Positions 49,955 through 59,248 of a stretch of DNA of 64,000 nucleotides are shown piece after piece. A program made the translations under genes and the position numbers. The DNA comes from Pelagibius sp048268885. GTDB lineage: Bacteria > Pseudomonadota > Alphaproteobacteria > Kiloniellales > Kiloniellaceae. The notes under the pieces are model-generated. The model made no database searches and was not told where the DNA came from. It saw only the letters and a program-made list of their open reading frames with translations. The DNA lies in the NCBI GenBank assembly GCA_048268885.1, contig JBLWUP010000002.1, forward strand, positions 252,808 through 316,807. Reading direction: 5' to 3'. Position 1 is the stretch's first letter; every line of letters starts with the position of its first letter.

Positions 49955-52410
49955 TGAGCGCGACACCTGAACGCCTTGTCGTCATCGGCAACGGCATGGC
50001 GGCCGGCCGGATGGTCGAGAACCTGGTGACCAACGCGCCGGGGCTCTACGAGGTCACCATCTTCGGCGCCGAGCCGCGGGTGAACTACGACCGCATCATG
50101 CTGTCGCCCGTGCTGTCCGGTGAAAAGGAATACGACGAAATCGTCATTCACGACGACGACTGGTACGCGGCGCACGGCGTCACCCTGCTGAAAGGCAAGC
50201 TGGTGACGGCCATCGACCGGACGGCCAAGAAGGTGACCTGCGAGGACGGTTTCGAGCTGGACTACGACAAGCTGCTGATCGCTACCGGCTCCAGCCCCTT
50301 CGTCATCCCGGTGCCCGGCGCCGACCTGCCGGAGGTGCTGACCTACCGCGATCAGGGCGACGTCGAGAAGATGCTGGCGGCGGCGGCCAAGGGCGGCAGC
50401 GCCGTCGTGATCGGCGGCGGCCTGCTGGGCCTCGAAGCGGCGGCGGGCCTGAAGGCGCGCGACATGGAGGTCACCGTGCTGCACCTCATGCCGACCCTGA
50501 TGGAGCGTCAGCTCGATCCCAGCGCCGGTTATCTGCTGGAGCGCGCGGTGGAGGCGCGCGGCATCCGGGTCATTACCCGGGCCAACACCCACGCCATCCT
50601 CGGCGACGGCCACGTCACGGCGGTGCGCCTGGACGATGGACGGGAAATCCCGGCCGACCTGGTGGTCATGGCCGCCGGCATCCGCCCCAACGCCTGGCTG
50701 GCCAAGGAAGCCGGCCTGGCGGTCAACCGCGGCGTGCTGGTCGATGACGCCATGGGCACAAACGATCCCGACGTCTTCGCCGTCGGCGAGTGCGTCGAAC
50801 ATCGCGGCGTCTGCTACGGCCTGGTGGCGCCGCTCTACGAGATGGCCAAGGTGCTGGCCCGGCGCCTGGCCGGTGACGCCGGGGCGGCCTACAACGGCAT
50901 GGCGATCTCGACCAAGCTGAAGGTCACCGGCATCGACCTCTTTTCCGCCGGGGACTTCGCCGAAGGCGAGGGCCGCGAGGAGATCGTGCTGCGCGATCCG
51001 GCGCGCAACGTCTACCGCCGGCTGATCCTGGAAGACAACCGCATCGTCGGCATCGTGCTGTACGGCGATACCGGCGACAGCGCCTGGTTCTTCCAGCTGT
51101 TGAAAGACGGCAGCGACGTGTCCGAACTGCGGGATACCCTGATCTTCGGTCCGGCCTATGCGGGAGGGTCCCCGCTGGACCCTACGGCGGCCGTTGCAGC
51201 GCTGCCGGATGAGGCGGAAATTTGCGGCTGCAACGGCGTCTGCAAGGGAACCATCGTGGCGGCCATTGCCGAAGGCGGCCACAACAGCCTGGACGCGGTA
51301 CGGGCGCACACCAAGGCCTCCGGGTCCTGCGGCACCTGCACGGGCCTGGTCGAGCAGCTGCTGGAGCTGACCCTCGGCGATGGCTACGCGCGCGATGCCG
51401 TGCAGCCGATCTGCGGCTGCAGCGACCTCGGCCACGACGAGGTGCGTCGCCTCATCGTCGCCCAGGAACTGAAATCCATGCCGGCGGTGATGCAGGAACT
51501 GGGCTGGAAGACGTCCTGCGGCTGCGCCAAGTGCCGCCCGGCGCTGAACTACTACCTGCTGGCCACCTGGCCGGGCGAATACGTCGACGACAACCAGTCG
51601 CGCTTCATCAACGAGCGGGTCCACGCCAACATCCAGAAGGACGGCACCTACTCCGTGGTGCCGCGCATGTGGGGCGGCCTGACCTCGCCGGCGGAACTGC
51701 GCGCCATCGCCGACGTGGCCGAGAAGTTCGCCATTCCCACGGTGAAGGTCACCGGCGGCCAGCGCATCGACCTGCTGGGCGTGAAGAAGGAGGACCTGCC
51801 CGCCGTCTGGGCCGACCTCAACGCCGCCGGCATGGTCTCCGGCCACGCCTACGGCAAGTCGCTGCGCACGGTGAAGACCTGCGTCGGCACCGACTGGTGC
51901 CGCTTCGGCACCCAGGACTCGACGGGCCTGGGCGTGAAGCTGGAGAGGTTCCTCTGGGGCTCCTGGACGCCGCACAAGGTGAAGCTCGCCGTCTCCGGCT
52001 GTCCGCGCAACTGCGCCGAGGCGACCTGCAAGGACTTCGGCGTGATCTGCGTCGACTCCGGCTACGAACTGCACTTCGCCGGCGCCGCGGGCATGCACAT
52101 CAAGGGTACGGAAATGCTCTGCACCGTGGCCAGCGAAGACGAAGTGCTGGAGTACTGCGGCGCGCTGGTCCAGCTCTACCGCGAACAGGCGCGCTACCTG
52201 GAGCGGATCTACAAGTGGGCGGCCCGCGTCGGCGTCGACACCGTGCGCGCGCAGGTCGTCAAGGACCACGACAAGCGCAAACGGCTGTTCGCGCGTTTCG
52301 TCTTTTCGCAGAAGTTCTCGCAGAGCGATCCCTGGGCCGAACGGGTCGAAGGGCGCGACGCGCACGAGTTCAAGCCCCTGGCCGAGCTCTCACTGGAGGA
52401 TGTGGCGTGA
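49954..52410 (+). CDS. nirB: Assimilatory nitrite reductase (NAD(P)H) large subunit NirB
   Basis: 818-aa flavo-siroheme enzyme reducing nitrite to ammonium with NAD(P)H. The N-terminal FAD/NAD domain starts VVIGNGMAAGRMVENL. Two BFD-type Fe-S segments follow (CGCNGVCKGT near 424 and CGCAKCRP). The C-terminal siroheme/[4Fe-4S] site has CVGTDWCRFGTQDS (~642) and SGCPRNCAEATCKDFG (~679). It is cytoplasmic, starts one base inside the ATPase stop and is followed by nirD. Confidence 0.95.
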   Translation: MSATPERLVVIGNGMAAGRMVENLVTNAPGLYEVTIFGAEPRVNYDRIMLSPVLSGEKEYDEIVIHDDDWYAAHGVTLLKGKLVTAIDRTAKKVTCEDGFELDYDKLLIATGSSPFVIPVPGADLPEVLTYRDQGDVEKMLAAAAKGGSAVVIGGGLLGLEAAAGLKARDMEVTVLHLMPTLMERQLDPSAGYLLERAVEARGIRVITRANTHAILGDGHVTAVRLDDGREIPADLVVMAAGIRPNAWLAKEAGLAVNRGVLVDDAMGTNDPDVFAVGECVEHRGVCYGLVAPLYEMAKVLARRLAGDAGAAYNGMAISTKLKVTGIDLFSAGDFAEGEGREEIVLRDPARNVYRRLILEDNRIVGIVLYGDTGDSAWFFQLLKDGSDVSELRDTLIFGPAYAGGSPLDPTAAVAALPDEAEICGCNGVCKGTIVAAIAEGGHNSLDAVRAHTKASGSCGTCTGLVEQLLELTLGDGYARDAVQPICGCSDLGHDEVRRLIVAQELKSMPAVMQELGWKTSCGCAKCRPALNYYLLATWPGEYVDDNQSRFINERVHANIQKDGTYSVVPRMWGGLTSPAELRAIADVAEKFAIPTVKVTGGQRIDLLGVKKEDLPAVWADLNAAGMVSGHAYGKSLRTVKTCVGTDWCRFGTQDSTGLGVKLERFLWGSWTPHKVKLAVSGCPRNCAEATCKDFGVICVDSGYELHFAGAAGMHIKGTEMLCTVASEDEVLEYCGALVQLYREQARYLERIYKWAARVGVDTVRAQVVKDHDKRKRLFARFVFSQKFSQSDPWAERVEGRDAHEFKPLAELSLEDVA

Positions 52411-52754
52411 TGGACATGATGGTGGGCCGCTGGATCGACGTCGGGGCGCTGGACGACATTCCGCGCCGCGGTGCAAGGGTGGTGAAGACGCCGGCCGGCT
52501 GCATCGCGGTCTTCCGCACGGCGGATGACGAGGTCTTCGCCCTCGACGACCGCTGCCCGCACAAGGGCGGCCCGCTGAGCCAGGGCATCGTGCATGACCG
52601 CTCGGTCACCTGCCCGCTGCACAACTGGGTCATCGACCTGGCCACGGGCCAGGCCAAGGGCCCGGACGAGGGACGCGTCGCGACGGTGCCGCTGCGCTGT
52701 GAAGACGGGCGCCTGCTGCTCGACCTCGCCCGCATGGTCAGCCAGGCGGCGTGA
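52410..52754 (+). CDS. nirD: Nitrite reductase small subunit NirD (Rieske-type)
   Basis: 114-aa Rieske-fold subunit that partners NirB. The [2Fe-2S] signature CPHKGGPLS and CPLHNWVIDL is complete, with both Cys-His pairs. The ATG at 52410 overlaps the nirB stop by one base with GGAGGA upstream; a GTG one codon earlier (52407) is an alternative. It ends 3 bp before nasA. Confidence 0.93.
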   Translation: MDMMVGRWIDVGALDDIPRRGARVVKTPAGCIAVFRTADDEVFALDDRCPHKGGPLSQGIVHDRSVTCPLHNWVIDLATGQAKGPDEGRVATVPLRCEDGRLLLDLARMVSQAA

Positions 52755-52757
52755 GCG

Positions 52758-55490
52758 ATGCCCGACGGTCTCGCCCTTAAGAAGACCCGCACCACCTGCC
52801 CCTATTGCGGGGTCGGCTGCGGCGTCGTCGCCAGCGACAGCGGCGATGGCCGGGTGCTGGTCGCCGGCGACCCCGATCACCCGGCGAACTTCGGCCGGCT
52901 CTGCGGCAAGGGCGCGGCCCTGGGCGAGACCCTGGGGACCGACGGCCGTCTGCTGCATCCGCAGGTCTATGGCCGCCGCGTCGCCTGGGCGCAGGCCATC
53001 ACCACGGTGGCCGAAGGCTTTCGCAAGACCATCGCCGCGCATGGCCCGGACTCCGTTGCTTTCTACGTCTCCGGCCAGCTGCTGACCGAGGACTACTACG
53101 TCGCCAACAAGCTGATGAAGGGTTTCATCGGGTCGGCCAACATCGACACCAACTCGCGTCTCTGCATGGCCTCCTCCGTCGCCGGCCACCGCCGCGCCTT
53201 CGGCAGCGATACGGTGCCCGGCTGCTACGAGGACCTGGAAGAAGCCAATGTGGTGGTGGCGGTGGGCTCCAACTATGCCTGGTGCCACCCGGTACTCTCC
53301 CAGCGCCTGGCCGAGGCCAAGGCGAAGCGCCCGGACCTGCGGATCGTGCTGATTGACCCGCGGCGCAGCGCCTCCGCCGAGCTGGCCGACATCCACCTCG
53401 CCCTCAAGCCCGACTCCGACGTGGCCCTGTTCAACGGCCTGCTGCGCTGGCTCGAGGAAAGCGGCTGCCGCAACGACGCCTACGTGGCGCGGCACACCGA
53501 AGGCCTCGAGGACGCCTTGGCGGCGGCGCGGCAGAGCAGCCTGGGCGAAACGGCGCGGCTCACCGGCCTCAGCCTTGCGGAACTCATCGCCTTCTACCGG
53601 ATCTTTGCCGCGACGCCCAAGGTCGTGACGCTCTATTCCCAGGGGGTCAACCAGTCGCACGGCGGCACCGACAAGGTGAACGCCATCCTCAACTGCCATC
53701 TGCTGACCGGGCGGATCGGTACGCCGGGCTGCGGGCCTTTCTCCCTGACCGGCCAGCCCAATGCCATGGGCGGGCGCGAGGTCGGCGGTCTCGCCAACCA
53801 GCTCGCCTGTCACATGGAAATCGAGAACGCGCAGCACCGCGCGCTGGTGCAGGGCTTCTGGGACTCGCCGGCCATCCCCCAGGCCCAGGGCCTCAAGGCG
53901 GTCGATCTGTTTCAGGCGATCGCGGCCGGGCGCATCAAGGCGCTGTGGATCATGGGCACCAACCCGGCGGTCAGCCTGCCCGACGCCGACCGCGTGCGCG
54001 CGGCGATCCGCGACTGTCCCTTCGTCGTGGTTTCCGATGTTGAGCAGCACACCGACACCACGGCGCTGGCGGACGTCCTGCTGCCCGCCGCCGCCTGGGG
54101 GGAGAAGGACGGCAGCGTCACCAATTCGGAGCGCCGCATCTCGCGCCAGCGCGCCTTCCTGCCCCTGCCGGGCGAAGCCCGCCCCGACTGGCGCATCCTC
54201 TGCGACGTGGCGGCGGCCATGGGCTGGCGCGACGCCTTCGACTACGCCTCGCCCTGGGAGATCTTTCGCGAGTACGCGGCCTTGAGCGCGCTGGGCAACG
54301 GCGGCCGCCGCGACCTCGATCTTTCCGGCTGTCTCGACTGGCAGGCGACGGACTACGACGCGGCGGCGCCCTTCCAGTGGCCGCTGGCTGCGGGCGAGCG
54401 TGCCGGGGCCGGCCCCAAGCGTTTCTTTGCCGAGGGTGGATTCTTCACCAGCGACCGCCGCGCGCGCTTCGTCGCGGTGACGCCGCCGGCGGCGCAGGAA
54501 AACGATGCCGCGCGGCCTTTCCTGCTGAACACGGGCCGGGTGCGTGACCAGTGGCACACCATGACGCGCAGCGGCCGTTCGCCGCGCCTGTCCCAGCACA
54601 TCGCCGAACCCTTCGTCGAGATTCATCCCGCCGATGCGGCGCGTCTGGGCGTCATGCCCGCCGGCTTGATCCGCCTCAGCAACCACCGCGGCAGCTATCT
54701 GGCGCGGGCGGTGGTCACCGACCGCCAGCCGGAAGGCGGCCTCTTCGCGCCGATGCACTGGAACGACCAGACCGCCAGCAGCGGGCGCGTCGGTGCCCTG
54801 GTGGCGCCGCGCACCGATCCGGTCTCCGGCCAGCCGGCGCTGAAGATGACACGCGTGCGCGCGGAAGCCTTCGCGCTGGCGTGGTACGGCTTTGCCGTGG
54901 TCGCGCGGAAGCCCGCGAAAATCGCTGCCGACTACTGGGCCCTGGGCCGCAGCAACGGCGGCCACCGCCTGGAACTGGGTGGCCGGAAAGCACCGCACGA
55001 CTGGCAGAGCTTCGCGCGCCGGCTCTTCGGGGCGCCTGACGATGACTCCGTTGAGTTCCTGGCCTACGAGGATTCGGATAAGGGAGTCCACCGCTTCGCC
55101 GCCTTCGCGGCGGGCCGCCCTCTCGGCGTGCTCTATGTGGCGCCGGAACCCGTCGCCGCGTCGCGTGCCTGGGTCTGCCAGCAATTCGCTGCGGGCCAGT
55201 TAGATGCCGGGCAGCCCGATATTGGGACGCTCGATACTGGGCAGCACGACTGTGCGGCGCGGCGCCTCATGCTGGCGGGCCGGGCCGGGCAGGGCGCGGC
55301 CGACCCGGGTCCCATCGTCTGCTCCTGCTTCGCCGTGGGCCGCAACCAGATCCTCACCGCGCTGGACAACGGTGCCGCCGGGACCTTGGAGGGCGTCTCC
55401 GAGGTGACCTCCGCCGGCAGCAACTGCGGCTCCTGCCGGGCCGAAATTCAAGGATTGATCGATCATGTCACCGTTCAAGCCGCGGAGTAA
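52758..55490 (+). CDS. nasA: Assimilatory nitrate reductase catalytic subunit NasA
   Basis: 910-aa molybdenum enzyme reducing nitrate to nitrite in the cytoplasm. An N-terminal [4Fe-4S] motif uses C14, C17, C21 and C49 (CPYCGVGCG; RLCGKG). The molybdopterin core includes QGVNQSHGGTDKVNAILNCH and GQPNAMGGREVGGLANQ. The C-terminal ~60 residues are a BFD-like [2Fe-2S] domain (CSCFAVGRN; SNCGSCRAE), as in Klebsiella-type NasA. No flavin domain is present, so electrons come from a separate donor. It overlaps cysG by 26 bp. Confidence 0.95.
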   Translation: MPDGLALKKTRTTCPYCGVGCGVVASDSGDGRVLVAGDPDHPANFGRLCGKGAALGETLGTDGRLLHPQVYGRRVAWAQAITTVAEGFRKTIAAHGPDSVAFYVSGQLLTEDYYVANKLMKGFIGSANIDTNSRLCMASSVAGHRRAFGSDTVPGCYEDLEEANVVVAVGSNYAWCHPVLSQRLAEAKAKRPDLRIVLIDPRRSASAELADIHLALKPDSDVALFNGLLRWLEESGCRNDAYVARHTEGLEDALAAARQSSLGETARLTGLSLAELIAFYRIFAATPKVVTLYSQGVNQSHGGTDKVNAILNCHLLTGRIGTPGCGPFSLTGQPNAMGGREVGGLANQLACHMEIENAQHRALVQGFWDSPAIPQAQGLKAVDLFQAIAAGRIKALWIMGTNPAVSLPDADRVRAAIRDCPFVVVSDVEQHTDTTALADVLLPAAAWGEKDGSVTNSERRISRQRAFLPLPGEARPDWRILCDVAAAMGWRDAFDYASPWEIFREYAALSALGNGGRRDLDLSGCLDWQATDYDAAAPFQWPLAAGERAGAGPKRFFAEGGFFTSDRRARFVAVTPPAAQENDAARPFLLNTGRVRDQWHTMTRSGRSPRLSQHIAEPFVEIHPADAARLGVMPAGLIRLSNHRGSYLARAVVTDRQPEGGLFAPMHWNDQTASSGRVGALVAPRTDPVSGQPALKMTRVRAEAFALAWYGFAVVARKPAKIAADYWALGRSNGGHRLELGGRKAPHDWQSFARRLFGAPDDDSVEFLAYEDSDKGVHRFAAFAAGRPLGVLYVAPEPVAASRAWVCQQFAAGQLDAGQPDIGTLDTGQHDCAARRLMLAGRAGQGAADPGPIVCSCFAVGRNQILTALDNGAAGTLEGVSEVTSAGSNCGSCRAEIQGLIDHVTVQAAE

Positions 55491-56964
55491 GCCGTCCCCT
55501 GGACGCCGACCCACGGCGATGCCCGCGCGTATCGAGCCGCTGGCCCAGCTGCCGGTCTTCGTCTCCCTGCGGGACCGTGCCGCTGTGGTGGCCGGCGGCT
55601 CCGCCGCGGCGGCCTGGAAAGTTGAGCTCCTGGCCGCCGCGGGAGCGCGCGTCGCCGTCTTCGCCGAAGACCTCTCGCCGGAGATGTCGGCCTTGCTGGA
55701 GTCTGCAGCAGGGCAGATCGAGCTTCGCGCTAGGGCCTGGCAAGGGCGTGACCTGGACGGGGCGGCCCTGGCCGTGGCTGACCTGGAGACGGAAGAGGAG
55801 GCCGCGCGCTTCGCCGCGGCGGCGTCGCGTGCCGGGGTGCCTTACAACGTCGTCGACAAGCCGGACTACTGCAGCATCCAGTTCGGCGCCATCGTCAACC
55901 GCTCGCCGGTGGTCATTGGCATCTCCACCGGCGGGGCGGCGCCGGTATTGGGCCAGGCGATCCGGCGACGGATCGAAACCCTGCTGCCGGCAGGGCTCGC
56001 CGCTTGGGCGGCGGCGGCGCAGACGTTCCGCACCACGGTGAAGCAGCTGTTGCCTGCGGGCGAGCGCCGCCGGACCTTCTGGCGCGCCTTTGCCGAGCTC
56101 GCCTTCACCGAGGCGCTGCTCGGCGATCCCCTGGCGCGGCTGCGGGATCTGGCCGGGCACCATGGCGGCGTGAAGGACGAGCTGCCCGGCGTGACGCTGG
56201 TCGGTGCCGGGCCGGGCGATGCCGGGCTGTTGACCCTCAACGCCGTGCGCGCGCTGCAGGCGGCCGACGTCATTCTGTTCGACGACCTGGTGTCGCAGGA
56301 AGTTCTCGACCTGGCGCGCCGCGAGGCCAAGCGGATGCTGGTCGGCAAGCGCGGCGGGCGGACGTCCTGCCGGCAGGAAGACATCAACGCCCTGATGGTG
56401 ACGCTCGCCCGGCAGGGCAAGCGCGTGGTGCGGCTGAAAGGCGGCGACCCGATGATCTTCGGACGCGCGGGGGAGGAAATCGCCGAACTGGAGGCCGCGG
56501 GCATTCCCGTTGCCGTAGTGCCGGGGATCACCGCCGCCGCCGGGGCCGCCGCGCGGCTCGGCGTCTCGCTCACGCACCGCGGCTGCGCCCAGTCGCTGCA
56601 GCTGGTCACTGCGCACAGCCGCAAGGGCGGCCTGCCGCAGGACATCGATTGGCGGCGCCTCGCGGACCCGCGTTCGACTCTCATGCTCTATATGGGCGCG
56701 CGCACCGGCGCCGAAGCGGCGGCGCGCCTGATGGAAGAAGGTCTCACCGCCGACACGCCGGTGGTGGTGATGACCGCGGTCTCGCGGCCGGAGGAGCGGG
56801 TCGAGACGCTGACCTTGGCCGGACTTGCCGGCCGCGGCGCGATCGACCACGCGCAGCCGGTGCTGATCGGGATCGGGCCGGTCTTCGCGGCGGTGACGGC
56901 GGCGCAGGCCGGCCCGCCGCCGCGGCTGGCGGACGCGGCATTGCCGCCGGCACGCTTGGCGTAG
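55465..56964 (+). CDS. cysG: Siroheme synthase CysG (dehydrogenase/ferrochelatase plus methyltransferase)
   Basis: 499-aa bifunctional protein providing siroheme for NirB. The N-terminal Met8-like domain (~20-210) has the NAD site VVAGGSAAAAWKVELLAAAG and NVVDKPDYCSIQFGAIVNRS. The C-terminal SUMT domain (~240-480) has LVGAGPGDAGLLTLNAVRAL, RLKGGDPMIFGRAGEE and VPGITAAAGAAA. The 26-bp overlap with nasA couples the two; a later ATG at 55519 is a possible start. Confidence 0.93.
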   Translation: MSPFKPRSKPSPGRRPTAMPARIEPLAQLPVFVSLRDRAAVVAGGSAAAAWKVELLAAAGARVAVFAEDLSPEMSALLESAAGQIELRARAWQGRDLDGAALAVADLETEEEAARFAAAASRAGVPYNVVDKPDYCSIQFGAIVNRSPVVIGISTGGAAPVLGQAIRRRIETLLPAGLAAWAAAAQTFRTTVKQLLPAGERRRTFWRAFAELAFTEALLGDPLARLRDLAGHHGGVKDELPGVTLVGAGPGDAGLLTLNAVRALQAADVILFDDLVSQEVLDLARREAKRMLVGKRGGRTSCRQEDINALMVTLARQGKRVVRLKGGDPMIFGRAGEEIAELEAAGIPVAVVPGITAAAGAAARLGVSLTHRGCAQSLQLVTAHSRKGGLPQDIDWRRLADPRSTLMLYMGARTGAEAAARLMEEGLTADTPVVVMTAVSRPEERVETLTLAGLAGRGAIDHAQPVLIGIGPVFAAVTAAQAGPPPRLADAALPPARLA

Positions 56965-56975
56965 CCGGCCCCGGT

Positions 56976-57004
56976 ATTCCTGTCGGTTCTGGTTAGGAAT
57001 TTTT
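56976..57004 (+). terminator. Weak intrinsic terminator candidate after cysG
   Basis: ATTCCT (56976-56981) and AGGAAT (56995-57000) form a 6-bp stem with a 13-nt loop, followed directly by TTTTA. It lies 12 nt after the cysG stop. The stem is short, so function is uncertain. Confidence 0.35.
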
Positions 57005-57063
57005 ACCTGGATGCCCGGACCGTGCCTGAGCGCCGGCGTCCGTCGGGGCCGGCCATTCCAGCC

Positions 57064-57077
57064 TTGATTCATCTCAA
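57064..57077. promoter_or_regulatory. FNR/DNR-like box upstream of the Crp-family gene
   Basis: TTGAT-TCAT-CTCAA matches the TTGAT-N4-ATCAA consensus at 9 of 10 positions. It lies 56 bp before the regulator's ATG, consistent with autoregulation by the product or control by another FNR-family protein. Confidence 0.6.
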
Positions 57078-57132
57078 TGCCGGCGTTCCAATGCAGGTAT
57101 AAATACTCGTCCACTCACCATGGGGGTAGGCC

Positions 57133-57840
57133 ATGCGACCGAGCGACGACTGGCGGATCGCCAAGGAATCCGTGCTCTTGGCGAGCGTTCCCGAGGACCT
57201 TGTAGAGACGATTTTGTCCCACACGGAAATCCGCACCTTCGAGCGGGGCGCGACGATCTTCCTGCAGGGCGAGCCGGCGGAGAACGTCTATATCGTGCTG
57301 GAGGGCTGGGTGAAGCTCTTCCGCATCTCGCAGAACGGCGCCGAGGCCGTGGTGGGCGTGTTCACAAAAGGGCGCAGCTTCGGCGAGGCGGCGGCCTTCC
57401 AGAACGACGTCTATCCGGTGGCGGCCGAAGCGGTGACCGACTGCCGGGTCATGCCGGTGCGCGCCGGGCTGATCCTCGGCATGATGAAGTCCCGTCCGGA
57501 ACTCTGCACGGCGATGCTCGCCTCGACCTTCAAGCATCTCCACTCCCTGGTCTCCCAGGTCGAACAATTGAAGGCGCACACCGGGGCCCAGCGCGTGGCC
57601 GAGTTCCTGCTCGATCTCTGCTCCGTGGAAGAGGGGGCCTGCGCGGTCACCCTGCCCTACGACAAGGTCCTGATCGCCGGGCGTCTCGGCATGAAGCCGG
57701 AGAGCCTGTCGCGGTCCTTCGCACGCTTGAAGGAGATGGGCGTGCAGGTCAGCCAGAATCATGCGGCGATCTCGGATGTGGCGCGGTTGCGCGCCTATGT
57801 CGAGGAGGATCGGGCTGTGGCCTGGAGCCGGGCCCAATGA
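57133..57840 (+). CDS. Crp/Fnr-family transcriptional regulator (DNR/NnrR-like)
   Basis: 235-aa regulator with a cyclic-nucleotide-like sensor domain (FLQGEPAENVYIVLEGWVKLFR) and a C-terminal HTH whose recognition helix KPESLSRSFARL holds the E-x-x-S-R pattern that reads TTGAT half-sites. The FNR iron-sulfur Cys cluster is absent, so it is not an O2-sensing FNR; NO-sensing DNR/NnrR-type function fits the adjacent nor genes. It has an FNR-like box upstream and overlaps the DUF4202 gene by 4 nt (ATGA). Confidence 0.87.
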   Translation: MRPSDDWRIAKESVLLASVPEDLVETILSHTEIRTFERGATIFLQGEPAENVYIVLEGWVKLFRISQNGAEAVVGVFTKGRSFGEAAAFQNDVYPVAAEAVTDCRVMPVRAGLILGMMKSRPELCTAMLASTFKHLHSLVSQVEQLKAHTGAQRVAEFLLDLCSVEEGACAVTLPYDKVLIAGRLGMKPESLSRSFARLKEMGVQVSQNHAAISDVARLRAYVEEDRAVAWSRAQ

Positions 57841-58412
57841 GCGGGCGGCTGGACAGTGTTCTCGCGGCGATTGACTCCGCCAACGCCGGCGATCCCACGC
57901 TGGAACGCGATGGGGACAGCGAGCAGCCGGCGGCGCTGCTCTATGGCCGGCGCATGTCGGCGGAGCTGGACCGCATTTGTCCCGAGGCCTCCGAGCATCT
58001 GAAGATCGCCGCGCGGGGCCAGCACATCGAACGCTGGAAGATGCCGCGCAGCTCCTACCCGGAAGGCAAGCCCGGCTATCTCGCCTGGCGCAAGGCGCAG
58101 GCGGCCTACCATGGACAGCGGGTGGCCGAATTGATGGCGGAGGGCGGCTATCCCGAAGAGGACTGCTTGCGCGTCGCGCGCATGCTGCGCAAGGAAGGGC
58201 TGAAGCGCGATCCCGAGGTGCAGATTCTGGAGGACGTCATCTGCCTCGTCTTCCTGCGCTGGTATTTCGCCGACTTTGCCAGCGGCCGCGACCCCGAGCA
58301 GATTTTCGGCATCGTCAAGAAGACGGCACGCAAGATGTCGGCCGAGGGCCGCGTGCGCGTCGCTGAAGAGTTCGACCTGCCGGCCGAGCTGGTTCCTGCC
58401 CTGGCCGTGTGA
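57837..58412 (+). CDS. DUF4202 family protein
   Basis: 191-aa cytoplasmic protein recognised as DUF4202 by RLDSVLAAIDSANAGDP, HLKIAARGQHIERWKMPRSS and LEDVICLVFLRWYFADF. The His, Asp and Arg pattern (GQHIERW; LEDVICLVFL) is reminiscent of HD-type phosphohydrolases, but no reaction is known to me. It is coupled to the Crp/Fnr gene (ATGA) and converges with the nor cluster 6 bp away, hinting at a role in nitrogen-oxide metabolism. Confidence 0.8.
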   Translation: MSGRLDSVLAAIDSANAGDPTLERDGDSEQPAALLYGRRMSAELDRICPEASEHLKIAARGQHIERWKMPRSSYPEGKPGYLAWRKAQAAYHGQRVAELMAEGGYPEEDCLRVARMLRKEGLKRDPEVQILEDVICLVFLRWYFADFASGRDPEQIFGIVKKTARKMSAEGRVRVAEEFDLPAELVPALAV

Positions 58413-58418
58413 CGGCGT

Positions 58419-58685
58419 CTAGGCGTTGCCGGCAAGGTAAAGTGCCAGCAGCAGCCCCATGTAGAGCGCGATCACCAGGTTGAAGCCCCGTTGCCAATAG
58501 GGCGCCGATGCCAGGCCGAGGTAGCGGCTGAGGATGAGGCGCGCCTTCAGATAGGCGAGTGTCAGGATCGCCGCGCCGGCAACCGCCTGCGCGGCCCCGG
58601 CCGTGTCCCATTGGGCGATGGCGGTGCTCGTGAGGCTGAGCAGGGCGAGGGCGATCCAGGCGCGCCACAGCGTGTCTCTCGGCAT
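58419..58685 (-). CDS. norF: NorF-like small membrane protein (COX subunit IV-like)
   Basis: 88-aa membrane protein with about three hydrophobic helices (LWRAWIALALLSLTSTAI; AVAGAAILTLAYLKARLIL; FNLVIALYMGLLLALYL). The YLKARLIL segment is typical of prokaryotic cytochrome oxidase subunit IV/NorF proteins. It follows norE by 5 bp and ends the nor cluster. It likely supports assembly or activity of NO reductase. Assignment rests on size, topology and position. Confidence 0.75.
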   Translation of the reverse strand: MPRDTLWRAWIALALLSLTSTAIAQWDTAGAAQAVAGAAILTLAYLKARLILSRYLGLASAPYWQRGFNLVIALYMGLLLALYLAGNA

Positions 58686-58690
58686 CGCCG

Positions 58691-59248
58691 TCACCGCAGC
58701 AGGTAGATGATGGGGAACAGCAGCACCCAGACCAGGTCGACCATGTGCCAGAAGGCGGTGCCGGTTTCCATGTTCTCCGGGCTGTCGCGCCAGGCGATGA
58801 GGCCCAGGATGACGATCCCGGCGACCACGTGCGCGCTGTGGAAGCCGGTCAGCAGGTAGTAGAAGGTGAAGAAGGGATGGGTTTCGGTGCCGATGCCGGC
58901 GGCCATCTTGGCCTGGTATTCGATGGCCTTCACCCAGAGGAAGACACAGCCGAGCAGGGCCGCGACGCCGAGCGCGCCGCGTGCCTTGCCCCGCCTGCCG
59001 GCGCGGCGCCAGCGCACGGCCAGCGCGGCGGCGAGCCCGCTGGTCACCAGGACCGCCGTGTTCAGGCCGCCCGCCGTGCGGTCGAGCTGGTCCTGGGCGG
59101 CGGCGAAGTCCGCGACATCGCCGATGCGCACCGCCAGGAAGGCGGCGAGGCCGGCGCCGAAGACCAGCAGTTCGCTGACGATCAGCACCCACATCATCAG
59201 GTCGCCCGGCAGTTCGGCCAGGCGGGGTTGCGTGTCGTTGTCGCTCAT
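58691..59248 (-). CDS. norE: NorE (cytochrome c oxidase subunit III-like)
   Basis: 185-aa membrane protein of the COX3 family with about five helices. Markers are DLMMWVLIVSELLVFGAG, FLWVKAIEYQAKM, FYYLLTGFHSAHVVAG and FWHMVDLVWVLLFPIIYLL. It lacks the first two helices of full COX3, as NorE does. Its start overlaps norD by 4 nt. Confidence 0.88.
   Translation of the reverse strand: MSDNDTQPRLAELPGDLMMWVLIVSELLVFGAGLAAFLAVRIGDVADFAAAQDQLDRTAGGLNTAVLVTSGLAAALAVRWRRAGRRGKARGALGVAALLGCVFLWVKAIEYQAKMAAGIGTETHPFFTFYYLLTGFHSAHVVAGIVILGLIAWRDSPENMETGTAFWHMVDLVWVLLFPIIYLLR

Noticed and set aside
49873..52365. 830-aa minus-strand frame opposite nirB
   Set aside because: His/Arg/Gly/Val-rich shadow translation with no recognisable domain; nirB is certain on the other strand.
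52209..55184. 991-aa frame on the minus strand opposite nasA, nirD and the nirB end
   Set aside because: It mirrors the codon structure of high-GC genes on the other strand, matches no family, and the opposite frames are unmistakable nitrate and nitrite reductases.
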